From: UBA2330 sp049293015
GTDB taxonomy: Bacteria; Bacteroidota; Ignavibacteria; Tepidaquicellales; Tepidaquicellaceae
DNA length: 64,000 nt
Assembly: GCA_049293015.1 (NCBI GenBank)
Contig: JBATSB010000098.1
Location: 1-64,000 of the forward strand
Direction of reading: 5' to 3'
Shown here: positions 9,562 to 18,110 of the stretch, one piece after another
Numbering within the stretch: the first letter of the stretch is position 1
How the letters are laid out: each line of letters starts with the position of its first letter
Notes under the pieces: model-generated
What the model was told of the DNA's origin: nothing
The model's input: the letters and a program-made list of their open reading frames with translations, nothing else
Databases searched by the model: none
Made by a program: the position numbers and the translations under genes

Positions 9562-11271
9562 TTACTTTAGTATAGTCATCCTTCTCGTTAATATAATTCC
9601 ATTTGCATCGAGTCTGTAAAAATATGCACCTGAAGATAATTCATTCGCACTGAACGTTACTTTATGTTCACCGCTGGGTTTGAAACCGTTTAAAACGGTC
9701 CTCACTTCCTTTCCTGTGATATCATATATTTTTAAACTGACGAATCCATCTTTGGGAATAAAGAAGTTAATGCTCGTAGTGGGATTGAAGGGATTAGGGA
9801 AATTACCCAATCGGTAGCCGATTGTTCTTTCATATTTTGTTGCTTCGTTTAATTCCCTAATTTCTGCGAAAATGTTGTTGAAGTATTTGTATACAATCAC
9901 AAGTTTATCCGACTGTGATGTAAATGAAGTATATTCTCCGTCATCTATGCTGTTTTGAATTTCAGTAGTGTTGTTACATAGATAGGATTCGTCAGTTAAA
10001 TTCATATTGGAAATAAATAATCTGTTAGCATCTGTATTTGTCCAGTTTACAAAGAATTTATTATTATAAACTGTCATTGAATTTTTAATTCTAATATCCG
10101 GCAATATTCTTTCATCGTTTCCTTTAGATTGTTCACATGAAATTATAGCTCCATTTTCAGGATATGAAGTAATTAAATTCTTATCAAACTCAGAACCCAT
10201 TATCAGGTTTGAATTAAAAGATTTATCCTTCCATATTAAAAATGCTCCATAATTCCCATTCGAATAAATTCTTACATCACCGGTTCTTTCTTTTCCTAAA
10301 ATTTCTATTTCATCCGTTACCTGAAGATTTGTATTTATCTTTAAAAGTTTTATAAATTCCTGTCCTTCTCTGAACATATCTGATGCCAGAAGAATAGTAC
10401 CATTGTCAGAAGAAATGATATTATGATTATAGAAAACTTCTTTTCTCGGGGAATTGAAACCTGTATTATCAGAGATACTATTAAAAGAATTACTAAGTAT
10501 CAGGTTACCTTTATGCCCGTTTAAATAGGGTGTACCGTCATGATCAAGTCTTGATGCATAGATATCCTGCCGATAAGGTAAGTTACTTTCAAAGGCATTT
10601 CTATTATCAAGCCACATTACAAAAACTCCGCCCATTCCGTCAGTCGCCAAAGTTGGTTTTCTCTGATCATTTTCATAGTCACATACTTTTGCAGGCTGTT
10701 CATCATTCCATATCTTATTCACGTTGTAATCAATTGCCTGTGCATAGATGTCGTATTGTCCGTCATAATAGTTCTCCCAAGTAATGACAATTAAATCATG
10801 TTCAGTGACAACTGACGAGGGGCTGGAGTTATTTCCGCGCAAGATACCGGAAATTGAAACTGGTCTTTCTGTAGTACCATCAAAATTAATTTTTATAGCT
10901 ATTATTTCTTCTTTTTGAGCTGAAATATGATTCAATATTATAACAGCTCCTCCTGTCTGATCCGGATGTATTATTGGAAAATCATTAGAAAAACCAATAT
11001 TACTTATTATTATTATTCCAAAATCTCCCCAGGCAGTACTGCCGTCGGGATTGAGCTTTTGTGCAAACAATGTACCGTTGTCGGTTTCCTCTGTCCAGAT
11101 TATTAAATTCTCAATTCCGAATCTGTCAGAATTCAGCTCTGAAGTAACAGGGTATAGTTTGTTTCTTTTACTGTTTGTAAGTGAAACAGTCTTTGAAAAC
11201 ATTTCACTTGTCAAAAGGGTCGCTAAAATTATTGTTAAGATCACTAAATTTAAAAATGCTCGCTTTTTCAT
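9562..11271 (-). CDS. Secreted T9SS cargo protein with type A sorting domain
   Basis: A 569-residue exported protein. It begins with a signal peptide (MKKRAFLNLVILTIILATLLTS). The middle region (about 35-470) contains repeated beta-rich units with GGVFVMWLDNRN- and DIYAQAIDYN-like stretches, as seen in bacterial propeller-like surface proteins of unknown function. The last 80 residues are a classical type A sorting domain: NFPNPFNPTTSINF, then VSLKIYDITGKEV, then SSGAYFYRLDANG and a basic tail RRMTILK. That signal directs passage through the SprA pore (encoded at 51032) and removal of the tail. It is divergent from the paralogous-family gene at 11647 and has its own terminator. The biological target is unknown. 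Confidence 0.85.
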   Translation of the reverse strand: MKKRAFLNLVILTIILATLLTSEMFSKTVSLTNSKRNKLYPVTSELNSDRFGIENLIIWTEETDNGTLFAQKLNPDGSTAWGDFGIIIISNIGFSNDFPIIHPDQTGGAVIILNHISAQKEEIIAIKINFDGTTERPVSISGILRGNNSSPSSVVTEHDLIVITWENYYDGQYDIYAQAIDYNVNKIWNDEQPAKVCDYENDQRKPTLATDGMGGVFVMWLDNRNAFESNLPYRQDIYASRLDHDGTPYLNGHKGNLILSNSFNSISDNTGFNSPRKEVFYNHNIISSDNGTILLASDMFREGQEFIKLLKINTNLQVTDEIEILGKERTGDVRIYSNGNYGAFLIWKDKSFNSNLIMGSEFDKNLITSYPENGAIISCEQSKGNDERILPDIRIKNSMTVYNNKFFVNWTNTDANRLFISNMNLTDESYLCNNTTEIQNSIDDGEYTSFTSQSDKLVIVYKYFNNIFAEIRELNEATKYERTIGYRLGNFPNPFNPTTSINFFIPKDGFVSLKIYDITGKEVRTVLNGFKPSGEHKVTFSANELSSGAYFYRLDANGIILTRRMTILK

Positions 11272-11503
11272 TTTTGTCTTTTTTAATTTTTTAAAAAATA
11301 AATCTTGTTAAAAATTGTTTCTAAATTTTTCATTTTGTTTCATCCTCAGGATTTTTAAATTGACTCTGTTGCTTTTAGTAGTTCATTAAATGTTCTTTTT
11401 TGATTTTAAAATTTTACCGGTAAATTTAAAATCTTTTTTATTTCTTAAAACTTTCTTTAAACTTCGTCTTCAATTAAGAAGCTTGACAAAATTATAAAAA
11501 AAA

Positions 11504-11554
11504 CAGACACGAGTCAAATGGTAAAAAAGACCATTTGTGAAAAAACGTTTTAGA
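11504..11554 (-). promoter_or_regulatory. Upstream element shared with 14302-14350 (copy A)
   Basis: Read on the minus strand, this stretch holds CGTTTTTTCACAAA, then a 24-nt segment ending ATTTGACTCG, then TCTG after two bases. The plus-strand segment at 14302-14350 has the same 14-mer, the same spacing and the same ATTTGACTCG. Within copy A, CAAATGGT (11515-11522) and ACCATTTG (11530-11537) form a perfect 8-bp inverted repeat. The element lies about 235 bp upstream of the T9SS cargo gene. It resembles a promoter or operator region, but no start site is known. The rest of 11272-11646 shows no gene. Confidence 0.55.
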
Positions 11555-11646
11555 CACCTTTCAAAGCACTGTAAACAAAGGGTTTGTGAAAATTAAATTA
11601 AAGAAAATTCTGAAAAAAAAGTTATTTTCAAAAAAAATTAAAAAAT

Positions 11647-13083
11647 ATGATCGAATATTTAAACAAGTTTACTACCGAAGAAGTCTTACGATTTGAAAAA
11701 TTCGTGAAATCACCGTTCTATAATTCAAATAAAAATCTGCTAAAATTAACTGACTATCTCATTAAACTGTATCCGGATATTAATGAAATAAATTCATCAA
11801 AATCTGTAATCTCAGTAAAGGTTTTAAATGAAGAAGAAATAAATGATGTAAAGGTCAGAAAATTAATGTCAGATTTTAATAAGGTGATAGATAGATTTAT
11901 AGTGCAGATCGAATTTGAATCTGATACTATTAGAAATAGAATTCTTCTGTTAAATTCATTGAGAAAAAGGGGAATGGACAAGAGGTTTGATTTTGATTTT
12001 AATGAGTTTAGCAAAAGTCAGAAAAATTTATTTTCAAAAGATGAAGATTATTATAACAATGAAGTAAATTTATTGAGTGAGTATTATAGTCATAATCAAA
12101 GCAAATATAAAAATATCAAAGCGGAGATACTTCAGGAAAAATCAGATAATATCGACATGCGATTTATTTTTGCAAAGCTTCATACGTTTCATGAGATGTT
12201 TGACAATGAAGGTTCGCGTAACAGGGATAAGTTTTTTAGCAAAACATTCTACGAGGAAATTATGAGTTACATTGAAAATAATCTTAAAAGCATCAGAGAA
12301 GATCATCCTAATATTTATATTATTTATCTGGTACTAAAGATGAATGAAACTTTTAATGACGACTATCTTGATTCATTATTGAAATATCTTAAAACAAATC
12401 AAAAGAAATTTACAAATTATAATTTAGTTTATTATTATAATTACATTACTGCATATTATAACAAAAAAATAAATGCCGGTCATATCAGATACAGAAAGGA
12501 TCTTATAAAATTATATATGATGATGATGAAAAATGATCTGTTTCTTATAGACAATATTATAACAGATTTTGAATATAATAATGTAGTGAATATTGCTCTG
12601 GCAGAGGGAGAATATGGCTGGGTAGATGATTTTATTGAAACATATAAATCATTTCTTGAAAAAACTTTCGGAGAAGATATATATAATCTTGCAAAGGCAA
12701 AACTTTTTTTTCATTTGGAAAAGTATGATGATATTTTTGAATATCTGAATAAAGTAGATATTAAGGATCCGACTTATTATATAAATTCAAAGTTTTTACT
12801 TGGCAGGGTTTATTTTGAAAAGGATGAGAATGAAAGTATTCAGTATATTCTTGATAATCTGCTGCAGTATAAGCGAAACAAGAAAATTTTATCGGAAGAA
12901 CAGCAAAAAAGCATACAGCTTTATCTAGGATTTATGAATGATCTTATAAAAATATCAAATTGTCCGGACCTCGAAAAAGATAGAAAAAAAAGTATGAAAG
13001 CTATAATGAGAAAAGAGCTTTCAAATCCGGACGGGTTTATTCCTGGCAGGAGCTGGTTCTATGAAAAGCTTGAGAAAGTATAA
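11647..13083 (+). CDS. Uncharacterised 478-residue helical protein, paralogue of the gene at 16605
   Basis: I do not recognise a named family. The protein is rich in Lys, Asn, Tyr and Ile, has no signal peptide or membrane segment, and looks all-helical and cytoplasmic, possibly with TPR-like repeats in the second half (VDIKDPTYYINSKFLLGRVYF). Its N-terminus aligns with the product of 16605-18110: F-(T/S)-x-E-E-x-x-R-F-E-x-F-x-K-S-P-(F/Y), then YPD, then a (V/I)(R/K)xL(M/I)xDF block. Both genes are divergently oriented from a T9SS cargo gene, so a role linked to expression or export of that cargo is possible (inference). The start is ATG at 11647 after an A-rich leader without a Shine-Dalgarno site. 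Confidence 0.75.
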   Translation: MIEYLNKFTTEEVLRFEKFVKSPFYNSNKNLLKLTDYLIKLYPDINEINSSKSVISVKVLNEEEINDVKVRKLMSDFNKVIDRFIVQIEFESDTIRNRILLLNSLRKRGMDKRFDFDFNEFSKSQKNLFSKDEDYYNNEVNLLSEYYSHNQSKYKNIKAEILQEKSDNIDMRFIFAKLHTFHEMFDNEGSRNRDKFFSKTFYEEIMSYIENNLKSIREDHPNIYIIYLVLKMNETFNDDYLDSLLKYLKTNQKKFTNYNLVYYYNYITAYYNKKINAGHIRYRKDLIKLYMMMMKNDLFLIDNIITDFEYNNVVNIALAEGEYGWVDDFIETYKSFLEKTFGEDIYNLAKAKLFFHLEKYDDIFEYLNKVDIKDPTYYINSKFLLGRVYFEKDENESIQYILDNLLQYKRNKKILSEEQQKSIQLYLGFMNDLIKISNCPDLEKDRKKSMKAIMRKELSNPDGFIPGRSWFYEKLEKV

Positions 13084-13125
13084 ATCATAAATGATAAAGT
13101 CTTTCGGCAACACCCCACTTCGCTC

Positions 13126-13285
13126 AATGCCATTAAGTTAAGGGAAATTGTTTGAAGAAGACTCGTCGCTATCAGCAAACCCCTCCCAGCCTCCCCTTTG
13201 GACAAAGGGGAGGAGCAAGAACTTATAAATAATAAATTTTTAGCATTAATTTTATAATAAAAAAATCCCTTAACTTAATGGCATT
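13126..13285. repeat. 20-bp perfect inverted repeat framing a hairpin
   Basis: The arms AATGCCATTAAGTTAAGGGA (13126-13145) and its exact reverse complement (13266-13285) enclose 120 bp. Inside, CTCCCCTTTG/CAAAGGGGAG (13191-13212) forms a perfect 10-bp stem with a GA loop. No open reading frame is inside. It looks like a small non-coding mobile or REP-like unit. Confidence 0.8.
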
Positions 13286-13713
13286 ACCCCTTTGCTCCCC
13301 CTTTTTTAAGGGGGAATTACTTGTAAATTATTCTGAAACGTGCTTTTAGAAGTTTAGAGTTGATTTCTAAGAATTGAGTTTAAATTAACTTGACTGTTAA
13401 GATTACTGAGTTTGTTGCTATTAGTTGTTTGCTATTTGTTTCGGCGACAACCCCCTTCGCTCCCCCTTTTTTAAGGGGGAATTACTTTTAGATTATTCTG
13501 AAACGTGCTTTTAGAAGTTTAGAGTTGATTTCTAAGAATTGAGTTTAAATTAGCATGACTGTTAAGATTGCTGAGTTTGTTGCTATTAGTTGTTTGCTAT
13601 TTGTTTCGGCGACACCCCCCTTCGCTCCCCCTTTTTTAAGGGGGAATTACTTGTAAATTATTCTGAAACGTGCTTTTAGAAGTTTAGAATTCGTTTCTAA
13701 AAATTGAGTAAAA
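13286..13713. repeat. 165-bp tandem repeat, about 2.6 units, each with a C5/G5 hairpin
   Basis: The motif GCTCCCCCTTTTTTAAGGGG recurs at 13294, 13459 and 13624, an exact 165-bp period. Each occurrence is followed by the same text (GAATTACTT, ATTCTGAAACGTGC, TTTAGAAGTTTAGA). The first two units run full length with only a few differences; the third breaks off near 13713. Each unit starts with a CCCCCTT/AAGGGGG stem-loop. No convincing open reading frame spans a unit. High similarity between units points to recent amplification. Confidence 0.88.
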
Positions 13714-13910
13714 ATATTCTTACCATTTTGCGATTAAATTAGGTTGTAATAGATTAGTTACCTGATCAACAAAGACTGTTTTTTCTGACAAGATTCTGCA
13801 ACAGTCATATCTATGCAACTAATTCTGAACAGATAAATCCTATACTATCTGTTCTTCTGACTTTAAAATTATCCTTCCATCTTCACATCAAGTTTCCGTC
13901 TCAAAACAAA

Positions 13911-13932
13911 AAAAGCGGTTAAAACCGCTTTT
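13911..13932 (-). terminator. Terminator downstream of tRNA-Arg
   Basis: AAAAGCGGTT (13911-13920) and AACCGCTTTT (13923-13932) form a perfect 10-bp stem. On the minus strand it is followed by a T-rich tract. It lies 20 bp beyond the 3' end of the tRNA. Confidence 0.88.
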
Positions 13933-13952
13933 CTAAAATTCCACATCCAAAG

Positions 13953-14026
13953 TACGCCCGACTGGAATCGAACCAGTAACCTACAGCTTAGAAGGCTGTT
14001 GCTCTATCCGATTGAGCTACGGGCGC
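13953..14026 (-). tRNA. tRNA-Arg (anticodon TCT)
   Basis: The 74-nt minus-strand sequence folds as a cloverleaf. The acceptor stem GCGCCCG pairs with CGGGCGT (one G-T pair at the end), followed by discriminator A. The D-arm contains AGCTCAATCGGATAGAGC, the anticodon arm CAGCCTTCTAAGCTG places TCT in a seven-base loop, and the T-arm has GGTTCGATTCC. CCA is not encoded. It reads AGA/AGG codons, used often in this AT-rich genome. A terminator follows directly, so it is a single-gene unit. No integrase or attachment-site duplication is seen beside it. Confidence 0.96.
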
Positions 14027-14301
14027 ATTAATTTCCTTTAAGGAACGTCCAAAATAGTCAATTTATTAAAATCATTCAAATCATATTTAATGCCTATTAA
14101 AAGAATTTTATTGATAACATGATCTTTGTTTTTATTAGAAAAATCTACTTCAATCTCAAAAATGTATCGGGGAAAAATCGGATGAACGGACTAATTTGAA
14201 TAGTCCAAAACGAGAATAAACAAAATAATCACTTTTTTTACCCTGATTTAATTTTGATTTATTTAGACAAAGCCTTATCCAGCCTACCTAAAACAGATGC
14301 C

Positions 14302-14350
14302 AAAATCGTTTTTTCACAAACCGTGTTTTTTTATATTTGACTCGTCTGCT
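14302..14350 (+). promoter_or_regulatory. Upstream element shared with 11504-11554 (copy B)
   Basis: This contains CGTTTTTTCACAAA, then a 24-nt segment ending TATATTTGACTCG, then TCTG. TATATTTG (14332-14339) fits the Bacteroidota -7 promoter consensus TAnnTTTG. The next plus-strand gene starts 650 bp downstream at 14997, beyond the 21-bp repeat array, so any transcript would have a long leader. The rest of 14027-14568 shows nothing else I can name. Confidence 0.5.
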
Positions 14351-14568
14351 TAAAATTTATATTTTCGTATCAAATTTATTGTTAGAAATAATTGAAGGAA
14401 AAAAAGAAATTGATCTGAAAAAGGATTTTTTATTTTATTCAAAATAATTTTTCCTTTTAGAATATCGGGATCTGATATTTTTTTACAGGAAAAGATTTTT
14501 AATATGCAGATTAAATTTTTAACAATTCAGTGAAATGGTTTTGTGTTCTTTATTGGTATCCGGAAAGC

Positions 14569-14862
14569 AAAGGGAAATATTTTAGAACATTTGGGAAATG
14601 TTTGAGAATATTTGGGAAATGATTTAGAACATTTGGGAAATCCCTGAGCAATTTTGGGAAATGTTTGAGAACATTTGGGAAATGTATGAGAACATTTGGG
14701 AAATCCCTGAGCAATTTTGGGAAATGTATGAGAACATTTGGAAAACCCCTGAGCAACTTTGGGAAATGTATGAGAACATTTGGGAAACCCCTGAGCAACT
14801 TTGGGAAATGTTTGAGAACATTTGGGAAACCCCTGAGCAATTTTGGGAAAACTTTAAATTGT
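14569..14862. repeat. 21-bp tandem repeat array, 12 full units plus degenerate ends
   Basis: Units start every 21 bp from 14590. Two unit types are interspersed: TTTGGGAAATGTATGAGAACA and TTTGGGAAACCCCTGAGCAA(C/T). Because 21 is divisible by three, several frames on both strands stay open across the array and give heptapeptide repeats. None has a ribosome site, conserved start or codon bias, so I do not call a gene. The period equals two turns of B-DNA. The array lies 135 bp upstream of the gene at 14997. Confidence 0.93.
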
Positions 14863-14996
14863 AAATAAGTTAGATTTTTAACAAAAAAAGGATGAAACTC
14901 TTTTTAAATTTGAAATGCGCATAAAAAAGGGACATTCTGTAACAAAGAAACAAAAGCAACAAACATTTATTAATTAAACTCTATAAGGAGAAAGTC

Positions 14997-15611
14997 ATGA
15001 AAGAAAACTTTATCCCGTCAAGGGAAGGCGATCTGACATCATTTGAAACAAACTTTCTGGAAAAGCTAAATGCCCATGCAGAAAGTCTCTCGATCTCGGC
15101 ATCTGATCTTGAAAAAGCCAACAATGTTCTTCAGTCACATAATACGTCGTTCACAGTGATGAAAGCAAAGAAAGCGGAGTCCCGATCAGCGACTGAAGGA
15201 AATAATCTTAAAAGAACAGCAGCAATAGATGAGATCAGGAGAATGGTTAAAGTTGTAAAAGGTTCACAGGGCTACACTACTGAAATTGGTGCAGCATTGG
15301 GAATAATAGGATCTGAATCACCATCCATTAATACCTATGAACTTCAGCCGGAGCTTAGATCGGTTGTGGACGGTTCACAGGTGGTTCTTAAATTCAAGAA
15401 AAACGGTGCTGACGGAATAAGGCTTTACTCAAAAAGAGGCGGAGAGTCAGAATTTAAATTTCTGGCTATAGACACTTCTTCGCCTTATACCGACACCAGA
15501 GAAAAACTTGAACAGGGAAAGCCCGAGCAGCGTGAATATTATGCATTTTATTTTGAAGAAGATGTGGAGACAGGATTGCAGTCAGATACGATAAAGGTGA
15601 TAGTTCCGTGA
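14997..15611 (+). CDS. Uncharacterised 204-residue protein with Fn3-like C-terminal half
   Basis: The protein has an N-terminal helical part (about 1-95: FIPSREGDLTSFETNFLEKL, then EIRRMVKVVKGSQGYTTE) and a beta-rich C-terminal part (about 125-204) with a GIRLYSKRGGESEFKFLA / REYYAFYFEED pattern like a fibronectin type III fold. Proteins of this type recur in Bacteroidota and Ignavibacteria without known function; this is a pattern memory, not a search. There is no signal peptide. The start is well supported by a strong AAGGAG Shine-Dalgarno eight bases upstream, which is rare in this window. It stands alone between the repeat array and its own terminator. Confidence 0.75.
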   Translation: MKENFIPSREGDLTSFETNFLEKLNAHAESLSISASDLEKANNVLQSHNTSFTVMKAKKAESRSATEGNNLKRTAAIDEIRRMVKVVKGSQGYTTEIGAALGIIGSESPSINTYELQPELRSVVDGSQVVLKFKKNGADGIRLYSKRGGESEFKFLAIDTSSPYTDTREKLEQGKPEQREYYAFYFEEDVETGLQSDTIKVIVP

Positions 15612-15657
15612 GTGAATTAAAGAACAAAATAAACAAGAAATAAATCAGTAAATTAAT

Positions 15658-15697
15658 CCTGCCGGATGGTCTGATCAGCACCGGCAGGCTTTATTTA
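15658..15697 (+). terminator. Terminator of the 204-residue protein gene
   Basis: CCTGCCGG (15658-15665) and CCGGCAGG (15681-15688) form a perfect 8-bp GC-rich stem with a 15-nt loop, followed by CTTTATTTAATTT. It begins 47 bp after the stop codon at 15611. Confidence 0.85.
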
Positions 15698-15770
15698 ATT
15701 TCAAATTGCAAATTGCAAATTTCAAATGCTTAATTAAAAATTTGGAATTAAGAATTAGGAATGGGTAATT

Positions 15771-15834
15771 GCGAGTTACGAATTACGAATTACGAATTAC
15801 GAGTTACGAATTACGAGTTACGAATTACGAATTT
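15771..15834. repeat. 7-bp microsatellite ACGAATT/ACGAGTT
   Basis: About nine consecutive 7-bp units alternate between ACGAATT and ACGAGTT. The array follows an AT-rich stretch containing repeated CAAATTGCAAATT. It abuts the 5' edge of the DUF2188 remnant within 45 bp. Confidence 0.92.
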
Positions 15835-15877
15835 TGAATAAAATATTTAAAATTTAATATTTAAAATTTAAAATTGA

Positions 15878-16069
15878 CATGCTGTTCTCGGTGAAAAGAA
15901 CAAACGCTACACACGTCTCACTGATACAAAAGAAGAAGCAATGAAAATAGCACGGCAGATAGCAAAGAATCAGAAAAGTGAGCTGATAATAAAAGATAAA
16001 CATGGAAAGATCATTGACAGTGATTCATATGGAAATGATCCATTTCCGAAAAGGGATATGAAGCATTAG
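15878..16069 (+). pseudogene. DUF2188 protein remnant lacking its N-terminus
   Basis: Translation in this frame gives 63 residues ending in a stop: HAVLGEKNKRYTRLTDTKEE, then AMKIARQIAKNQKSELIIK, then DKHGKIIDSDSYGNDPFPKR. The EA-x-x-x-AR-x-IA-x-NQ-x-SELIIK and DSYGNDPFP blocks are the DUF2188 signature. The codon before the first His is TGA and there is no start codon until an internal ATG (Met29 by this count), so the N-terminal strand that normally begins this domain is missing. Low-complexity repeats lie immediately upstream. I read it as a 5'-truncated gene. A short product from the internal ATG cannot be excluded. Confidence 0.72.
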
Positions 16070-16181
16070 GAATGATGTGATAAATTCTCTGCTGGTATAA
16101 AATTAATTTTTTACATCGGCAGAGATTTTGTTTTTAATACTTTGAAGAAGTGGATGAATTTCGTAAGAACCTCACCCCCTG

Positions 16182-16202
16182 CCCCTCTCCAAAGGAGAGG
16201 GG
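16182..16202. repeat. REP-like palindrome
   Basis: CCCCTCTCC and GGAGAGGGG form a perfect 9-bp stem with an AAA loop. It is preceded by CTCACCCCCTG, a context seen in many scattered bacterial REP-type palindromes. No gene is linked to it. Confidence 0.8.
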
Positions 16203-16311
16203 AGAATAATTAAAACTTCCAAAGTAATATTTACTTAATACTTTGGAAGAGAATATTTTATAAATAATAATCTTTTGATTCTGATAAATATTTTTAAGAG
16301 TTTCTTAACAA

Positions 16312-16503
16312 ATGAAAAAATCCAGAAAAGAAGTCATAAGAAATAATGATATGGGAACGTAGACCTTTGTAAGAAAAGATTCTGAAACTGATGTATAATA
16401 TGAAAAAAGAATTTCTAAAATATTAGATGAAAATGGTTGTAATTATGGTGAATATAATTTTTCATTACCTGAATATTATAAGAAGTTGAGTATAAAGTTG
16501 TAA
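16312..16503 (+). pseudogene. Decayed small reading frame with two in-frame stops
   Basis: From ATG at 16312 the frame reads MKKSRKEVIRNNDMGT, stop (TAG), TFVRKDSETDV, stop (TAA), then YEKRISKILDENGCNYGEYN, FSLPEYYKKLSIKL and a final stop at 16501-16503. Residue composition looks protein-like through all three pieces, which suggests a dead gene of about 63 codons. I do not recognise the family. It lies between the DUF2188 remnant and the end of the gene at 16605. The rest of 16070-16604 shows no gene. Confidence 0.4.
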
Positions 16504-16604
16504 GTTAATTTATTTGATAATATTAAGCATCTAAATATTTACAAATTCACTTTCTTGTAATCATTTTATTGAAAAATATACATCTGCCTTAGATTTTGAT
16601 TTTT

Positions 16605-18110
16605 TCATTTCTTTCCAGTCAAATGGATTTTCAATTCAGTCGATTTGCTAATAAACCATTTTTTAAAATCAACACTGGATGAATTTATTTCTTTCTCCAG
16701 TATCTCTGCTTCAGTAAGATCCGGATTCTGTCTTAATCTGAATAATTTTTCAATATTCGTATATACATTTATTGTCCTTTGAGCTCTGTATTCTCTGAAA
16801 TTTTTTTCACCCCATTCAGAATATTTTAGGAAATGTCTAAGCGCATCAAGTGCTGTCAGAAACATTTCATAATCATCAATTTCATAATATATTAGCAGAA
16901 TAAATTTCTTTAGAGTATTTTTCAAATAAAATGACTCAAATTTGATTCTCTTGATGATTTCAAGACAGTCTGCGTAATTTTTTCTCATAAATAAAAGCAG
17001 GGCGTTTCCAAATAACATGGAAGCTTCTCGGTCCTCATCTAACAAATAGATACTATACTGATTTATAAAATCTTCCAGAAACCTGTCATTCTGACCCTCA
17101 AGAAAAACAAGTATCCAAGCCACAAACTGCATACTGTTTATCTGATTATTTTTGTCAAGTACTAGTCCTTTTTTAAATCTGAATAAGTGATGTTCAAAAT
17201 GTTCAGCTTCCTTATCAATAACTCCATCTTTATATAGTGAGAAAAGAGTTATGAACATATTATCCAGATCTTTTAAACAATGAAAAGGTATTTGATCCGA
17301 ATTTTTTCTGAGAAAATCTTTAAATTCATTATAATAAGTTACGTTGTTCAGATTAGTTGTAGCCAGATAACCAAGATGATAACCTTTTACAATCTTGTAT
17401 CCGGTCTCCGATTGCTGCTTTATAATCTCAAAAGAGTTATTAATTATTTCAGAAGAAAGATTCTGAAGAACTAATCCGGCAAAATTTTCACCATAATACT
17501 TTTTGTCCATTAATGAGAGAATGTATTCTGAATAGAACGATAGAATGAGATTTATAAAAAATTCTGATATAATAACACTTTCTTTAGATTTCACTGTCTT
17601 TTTTGTAGTCAAATGATTGTCACGAAAATGTGAAACCCATATATTTGAATCACAGATTTTTTTTGAAAAGAAATAAAAATCAAGAATATCAATTTGAGAA
17701 TTCATTAAAAATTCGTCATTGAAGTTTTTAAAAAAATAAGAGATTTTTTTTTCTAGCAGCTCATTAGATTTTCGCTCTGTAAGTGCTCCACAGAGTTCAA
17801 CATTAAATAAAAGTTTATTTGATTGAAAAAATTTGATAGTAATGAAATCCTCTGACAGTTTTGTAAAGTCATGTATAAGATTTTTAATAACACCATAATT
17901 ATACTCTTTTTCAGGATACAATTGCTTCCAGAGATTCTCTTTATCCATATTAATATCGATAAAGTCCGGGTAGTATTTCTTCACTTCATTAAAAAGCTTT
18001 ACAACTCCTGATTTCTTATTATGATAGGGAGATTTTAGAAAATCTTCAAACCTATCCAGCTCTTCCCTGGAAAAAGTTTGCATAATCTTTACGACTGTTG
18101 TTTTAAACAA
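16605..18110 (-). CDS. Uncharacterised 501-residue helical protein, paralogue of the gene at 11647
   Basis: No named family is recognised. The N-terminus reads TFSREELDRFEDFLKSPYHN, matching the 11647 product block by block: acidic-aromatic RFE-x-F-x-KSP, then YYPDF, then IKNLIHDFTKLSEDFI. The protein is cytoplasmic by composition, with no signal peptide or membrane helix, and helical throughout. A conserved aromatic patch (DFKKWFISK) lies close to the C-terminus, where the paralogue has SWFYEK. It is divergent from the T9SS cargo gene at 18404, repeating the arrangement at 9562/11647. The start is ATG at 18110; a second candidate, Met10 (MQTFSREEL), begins directly before the conserved block. 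Function unknown. Confidence 0.75.
   Translation of the reverse strand: MFKTTVVKIMQTFSREELDRFEDFLKSPYHNKKSGVVKLFNEVKKYYPDFIDINMDKENLWKQLYPEKEYNYGVIKNLIHDFTKLSEDFITIKFFQSNKLLFNVELCGALTERKSNELLEKKISYFFKNFNDEFLMNSQIDILDFYFFSKKICDSNIWVSHFRDNHLTTKKTVKSKESVIISEFFINLILSFYSEYILSLMDKKYYGENFAGLVLQNLSSEIINNSFEIIKQQSETGYKIVKGYHLGYLATTNLNNVTYYNEFKDFLRKNSDQIPFHCLKDLDNMFITLFSLYKDGVIDKEAEHFEHHLFRFKKGLVLDKNNQINSMQFVAWILVFLEGQNDRFLEDFINQYSIYLLDEDREASMLFGNALLLFMRKNYADCLEIIKRIKFESFYLKNTLKKFILLIYYEIDDYEMFLTALDALRHFLKYSEWGEKNFREYRAQRTINVYTNIEKLFRLRQNPDLTEAEILEKEINSSSVDFKKWFISKSTELKIHLTGKK

Noticed and set aside
13953..14026. tRNA-Arg as integration site for the neighbouring repeats
   Set aside because: No second copy of the tRNA 3' end was found in the nearby sequence and no integrase is adjacent.
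14569..14862. Possible CRISPR array
   Set aside because: Units follow each other directly with no unique spacers, and no cas genes are present.
14550..14868. Four open frames on both strands across the 21-bp array, giving heptapeptide repeats
   Set aside because: A repeat length divisible by three keeps all stop-free frames open. No ribosome site, no non-repetitive flanking domain and no reason to favour one strand.
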